64,000 nucleotides of DNA from Roseomonas sp. (lineage in GTDB: Bacteria; Pseudomonadota; Alphaproteobacteria; Acetobacterales; Acetobacteraceae): positions 1 to 64,000 of the forward strand of contig JADCFX010000030.1 of the NCBI GenBank assembly GCA_020249285.1, given 5' to 3'. This document shows positions 61,384-64,000 of this stretch, one piece after another (positions within the stretch are counted from its first letter, which is position 1; every line of letters starts with the position of its first letter). The notes below the pieces were generated by a model. That model did not search any database, was not told where the DNA came from, and worked only from the letters and a program-made list of their open reading frames with translations. Both the position numbers and the translations under genes were made by a program.

Positions 61384-62583
61384 TCAGGCTGCGCGGGCCG
61401 AGGCGCGCCACATCACAATCCCCACCACCAAAGCCGGCACACCGCACAGCAAAAAACCAATGCCATGGCTGTTGGTCACGGCAAGCTGCGCCGCATAGAT
61501 CACCGGCAGGATGAAGGCACCGACCTGACCAAAGGACAGTACACCACCCGTCGCAGCACCCCGCATGCCAGGTGGTGCCAACCGCGCCGCTTCAGACAGC
61601 AAAACGCCATGCCAGGACATGGCGGTGGCGCTCATCACCGTCGCAATGGCGGCAATCAGCAAAGGATGCCACGCCGCACTGTATAGGCTCATCAGTACCG
61701 CACTCACGGCCATGCCAAGCGAAAGCCCCGCCATCACACGGCGCGGCGAAACCCGGCCACTGCCAAGCCAGCCCCAGAAAATCCGCATCGGCACCGCAAT
61801 CACCATGGCAATGGCAAACATCAGCCCCGCCGCCGCCAGATCGTAATTCAGCGCGGTCAGATACAGCACGTAATAGCTGGTGAAGGCGGTTTGCAGCCCG
61901 TTGAAGGCAAAGCAGGCCAGCGATAATTCGCGCAAATCCTTGGATTTCAACACTGCCGCCAGCGTGGTGCGGAAATCCGAAAAATGAAAGCTGCGGCTAG
62001 GCACACGATCAGAGTCAAATTCGCCGCGCAACGGTTCCAGCATGATGGCGAATAGGAAGCAGGCGACAGCCGTGACCAGCAATGCACCACTCCAGCCCCA
62101 ATACAAAGTCATCAGGGGGCCAAGCAGCCCAGCGAGTAACAGCCCCGCCGGCACTGCCGTTTGCTTGATGGAAAATACCAAGGGCGCCTGTTTTGGCGGT
62201 GAATAGCGCCCAAGCAGATGCGAACTTGCGGGGGTGGAAGTCGCCGCCCCTCCGCCGCCAATAATCGCCGAAATCAGGAAGAACAGCAGCGGCCCCGCGG
62301 CGGCGAGTGCCATGCCCGCCGCCAGAAACACCAGCGCCACCTGACTCATGCGGAGCGCGCCATAGCGGATGATGAAGCTGCCGCAGCCAAGCTGAAACAC
62401 CAGCGAAGCCAGCGCCGCCGCGCCGACATAAACGCCGACCAGGGCAGGGTCTATGTGCAAATCCTCGATAATCGCGGGCGCAATGACCAGCGGCAGGGTG
62501 CGACCGATGGAAGCAAAGGTCTGCTGCACAAACATGGCCCCAAGGGCCAGGAACAAAAGCTTCTTCGCCGTATCCGCTACCAT
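61384..62583 (-). CDS. MFS transporter
   Basis: A 399-residue carrier with about 12 hydrophobic helices. FIIRYGALRMSQVAL and SPPKQAPLVFSIKQTAVPAG in the N-terminal half place it in the general MFS set of uncharacterised carriers. ATG 62583 is preferred; a TTG three codons earlier is unlikely. It converges on the ABC importer operon with a 4-base gap and lies 75 bases downstream of der. The substrate is unknown. Confidence 0.85.
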   Translation of the reverse strand: MVADTAKKLLFLALGAMFVQQTFASIGRTLPLVIAPAIIEDLHIDPALVGVYVGAAALASLVFQLGCGSFIIRYGALRMSQVALVFLAAGMALAAAGPLLFFLISAIIGGGGAATSTPASSHLLGRYSPPKQAPLVFSIKQTAVPAGLLLAGLLGPLMTLYWGWSGALLVTAVACFLFAIMLEPLRGEFDSDRVPSRSFHFSDFRTTLAAVLKSKDLRELSLACFAFNGLQTAFTSYYVLYLTALNYDLAAAGLMFAIAMVIAVPMRIFWGWLGSGRVSPRRVMAGLSLGMAVSAVLMSLYSAAWHPLLIAAIATVMSATAMSWHGVLLSEAARLAPPGMRGAATGGVLSFGQVGAFILPVIYAAQLAVTNSHGIGFLLCGVPALVVGIVMWRASARAA

Positions 62584-62658
62584 GAAGACCAAAATGACCC
62601 CAGAAGGATAAACGAGCCTAGGCGCGTTTGGGGGTTGGCGAAAGATACCAAGAAAGGT

Positions 62659-64000
62659 TCAGCCGTCATCCTCGGCATAGGGGTTGCGCGGGGATCGCAT
62701 TTGCAGCCGGATCGGCACGCCCGGCATGGTGAAATGCTCGCGGAAGGAATTCACCAGATAGCGCCGATAATCCTCCGGCAATTCATCAGCCCTTGTGCCG
62801 AAGATCACCATCGTGGGCGGACGCGCCTTGGGCATGGTGGCGTAGCGCAGCTTTATCCGCTTGCCATCCACCAGGGGCGGCTGATGCCGCGCGAGTGCCG
62901 CTTCAAACCAGCGATTGACCTCCCCGGTCGGGATGCGCCTGTTCCACAGCGCATAGGCCGCGCGCACCGCGGGCATCAACTTATCAACGCCCCGCCCGGT
63001 TGCTGCCGAAAGCGGCACCACGGGCACGCCTTTCGATTGCGCCAGCGATGTCATCAGCGCATCTTCCACGCGCTTGCGCGCCGCATTACGATCTTCCACC
63101 GCATCCCATTTATTGAGCGCGATCACCAAAGCGCGGCCTTCGCGCTCCACCAAGCGGGCAATGCGCAAATCCTGTTCATCCATGCCAAGCAGCGCATCCA
63201 GGACCAGCACCACCACTTCCGCTTCCTTGAGTGCTGCAAGGGAGGACGCGACCGACATCTGCTCCAAAGTTTCCTGCACACGGGCTTTCTTGCGCATGCC
63301 GGCAGTATCCACCAGCCGCACCTCACCGCCGGTGGAATCGCGCCATTGCACAGCAACCGCATCGCGAGTCAGGCCGGGTTCGGGGCCGGTGATCATGCGG
63401 TCTTCACCAAGCAGCGCGTTCAACAACGTGGATTTGCCGGCATTGGGCCGGCCCACAATGGCCAGGCGCAGCGGGCGTTCTACATCTTCTGCCTCAGCCT
63501 CATGCTCTGGCAGAGGGCCAAGCTTGGCCGCGATTTCATCATGCAGATTGCCAAAGCCATCGCCATGTTCGGAACTGACCGGCACCGGGTCGCCCAGGCC
63601 CAATTCAAAGGCTTCCATGGCGGCGGTGGTGCCGGCGCGGCCTTCTGCCTTATTCGCGACAACCAGCACCGGCACGCGCATCCGCCTGAGCCAAGCAGCG
63701 AAAGCGCGATCCGCGGGCGTGATGCCGGCGCGCGCGTCCATCACAAACAGCACGAGGGAGGCACCGCGCAAAGCGGCCTCAGAACTCGCGCGCATGCGGC
63801 CGGGCACGGTATCGGGTGGGGCTTCCTCAAGCCCGGCGGTATCCACCAAGGTCACATCGCGTCCGGCGATGCGCGCGGTCACTTCCTTCCGGTCACGTGT
63901 GACGCCAGGCGTGTCATGCACAAGCGCGATGCGTCGCTGCGCTAGCCGATTGAACAGCGTGGATTTGCCGACATTGGGCCGGCCCAGAATGACAATGACG
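62659..64000 (-). CDS. der: GTPase Der (EngA), N-terminus outside window
   Basis: An essential double GTPase for 50S maturation. About 446 residues are present; the frame is open to the window end, and only a few N-terminal residues are missing, since GRPNVGKSTLFNRL (G1 of domain 1) is at the edge. HDTPGVTRD and DTAGLEE follow. Domain 2 has GRPNAGKSTLLNALLG, GLTRD, DTAGM and NKWD. The C-terminal KH-like domain ends with RSPRNPYAEDDG. Confidence 0.96.
   Translation of the reverse strand, partial: VIVILGRPNVGKSTLFNRLAQRRIALVHDTPGVTRDRKEVTARIAGRDVTLVDTAGLEEAPPDTVPGRMRASSEAALRGASLVLFVMDARAGITPADRAFAAWLRRMRVPVLVVANKAEGRAGTTAAMEAFELGLGDPVPVSSEHGDGFGNLHDEIAAKLGPLPEHEAEAEDVERPLRLAIVGRPNAGKSTLLNALLGEDRMITGPEPGLTRDAVAVQWRDSTGGEVRLVDTAGMRKKARVQETLEQMSVASSLAALKEAEVVVLVLDALLGMDEQDLRIARLVEREGRALVIALNKWDAVEDRNAARKRVEDALMTSLAQSKGVPVVPLSAATGRGVDKLMPAVRAAYALWNRRIPTGEVNRWFEAALARHQPPLVDGKRIKLRYATMPKARPPTMVIFGTRADELPEDYRRYLVNSFREHFTMPGVPIRLQMRSPRNPYAEDDG

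Overview
The window is a gene-dense, high-GC stretch of an alphaproteobacterial chromosome. Three things point to Alphaproteobacteria: the class I lysyl-tRNA synthetase, the core run rpsB-tsf-pyrH-frr-uppS-cdsA-dxr-rseP-bamA-ompH-lpxD-fabZ-lpxA-lpxI, and LpxI as the lipid A pyrophosphatase. The tRNA-His keeps G-1:C73, which argues against the alphaproteobacterial orders that lost it. The tripartite-tricarboxylate-type receptor, the BKACE-family enzyme and several Asp/Glu racemase-like genes fit Rhodospirillales such as Acetobacteraceae. This placement is an inference. No rRNA, CRISPR array, insertion sequence or prophage gene was found. No gap between genes is longer than about 250 bases.

Layout. 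1-5809 (+): the 3' part of a lysyl-tRNA synthetase, an MprF-like membrane protein without its catalytic lobe, UDP-glucose dehydrogenase and a phosphohexomutase (envelope lipids and polysaccharide precursors). 5868-7873 (+): an orphan TTT-type receptor and a 3-hydroxyisobutyryl-CoA hydrolase-like enzyme. 7874-13309 (-): a tightly coupled putative catabolic operon (BKACE, ThDP enzyme, phosphodiesterase, enolase-superfamily dehydratase, exporter) of unknown substrate. 13372-17001 (-): a MacAB-like efflux system with a Spy/CpxP-like insertion in the adaptor. 17130-20474: a ketopantoate reductase-like protein, an SDR, a racemase and a TauE/SafE exporter. 20460-21090 (-): a ParDE-like toxin-antitoxin pair. 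21162-28991: serB, miaA, ilvB-ilvN, a UMF1-type transporter, pgi and a MOSC protein. 29239-31315 (+): an OmpR/EnvZ-like two-component system, followed by an intergenic repeat and a large hairpin. 31421-34335: a racemase homologue, an MFS carrier, tRNA-His and an atypical SDR.

34396-37111 (+) is the most accessory-looking part. It has an apparently leaderless, probably self-regulated MarR regulator with a four-cysteine tail, an exported protein of unknown function, an AhpD-like protein and a CxxC redoxin. I read it as a candidate thiol/peroxide-stress cassette. nadX follows.

38171-51773 (+) is the translation, isoprenoid and envelope core: S2, EF-Ts, UMP kinase, RRF, undecaprenyl-PP synthase, CDP-DAG synthase, Dxr, RseP, BamA, OmpH/Skp, LpxD, FabZ, LpxA and LpxI, followed by gloA. 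52243-53954 (-) is glnK-amtB behind a sigma-54-like promoter. 54173-55408 is a Ubi-type hydroxylase. 55429-56102 (-) is a FitAB-like toxin-antitoxin pair with paired upstream octamers. 56337-61379 (+) is a complete family-5 peptide-type ABC importer. 61384-64000 (-) holds an MFS carrier and der, which runs off the window end.
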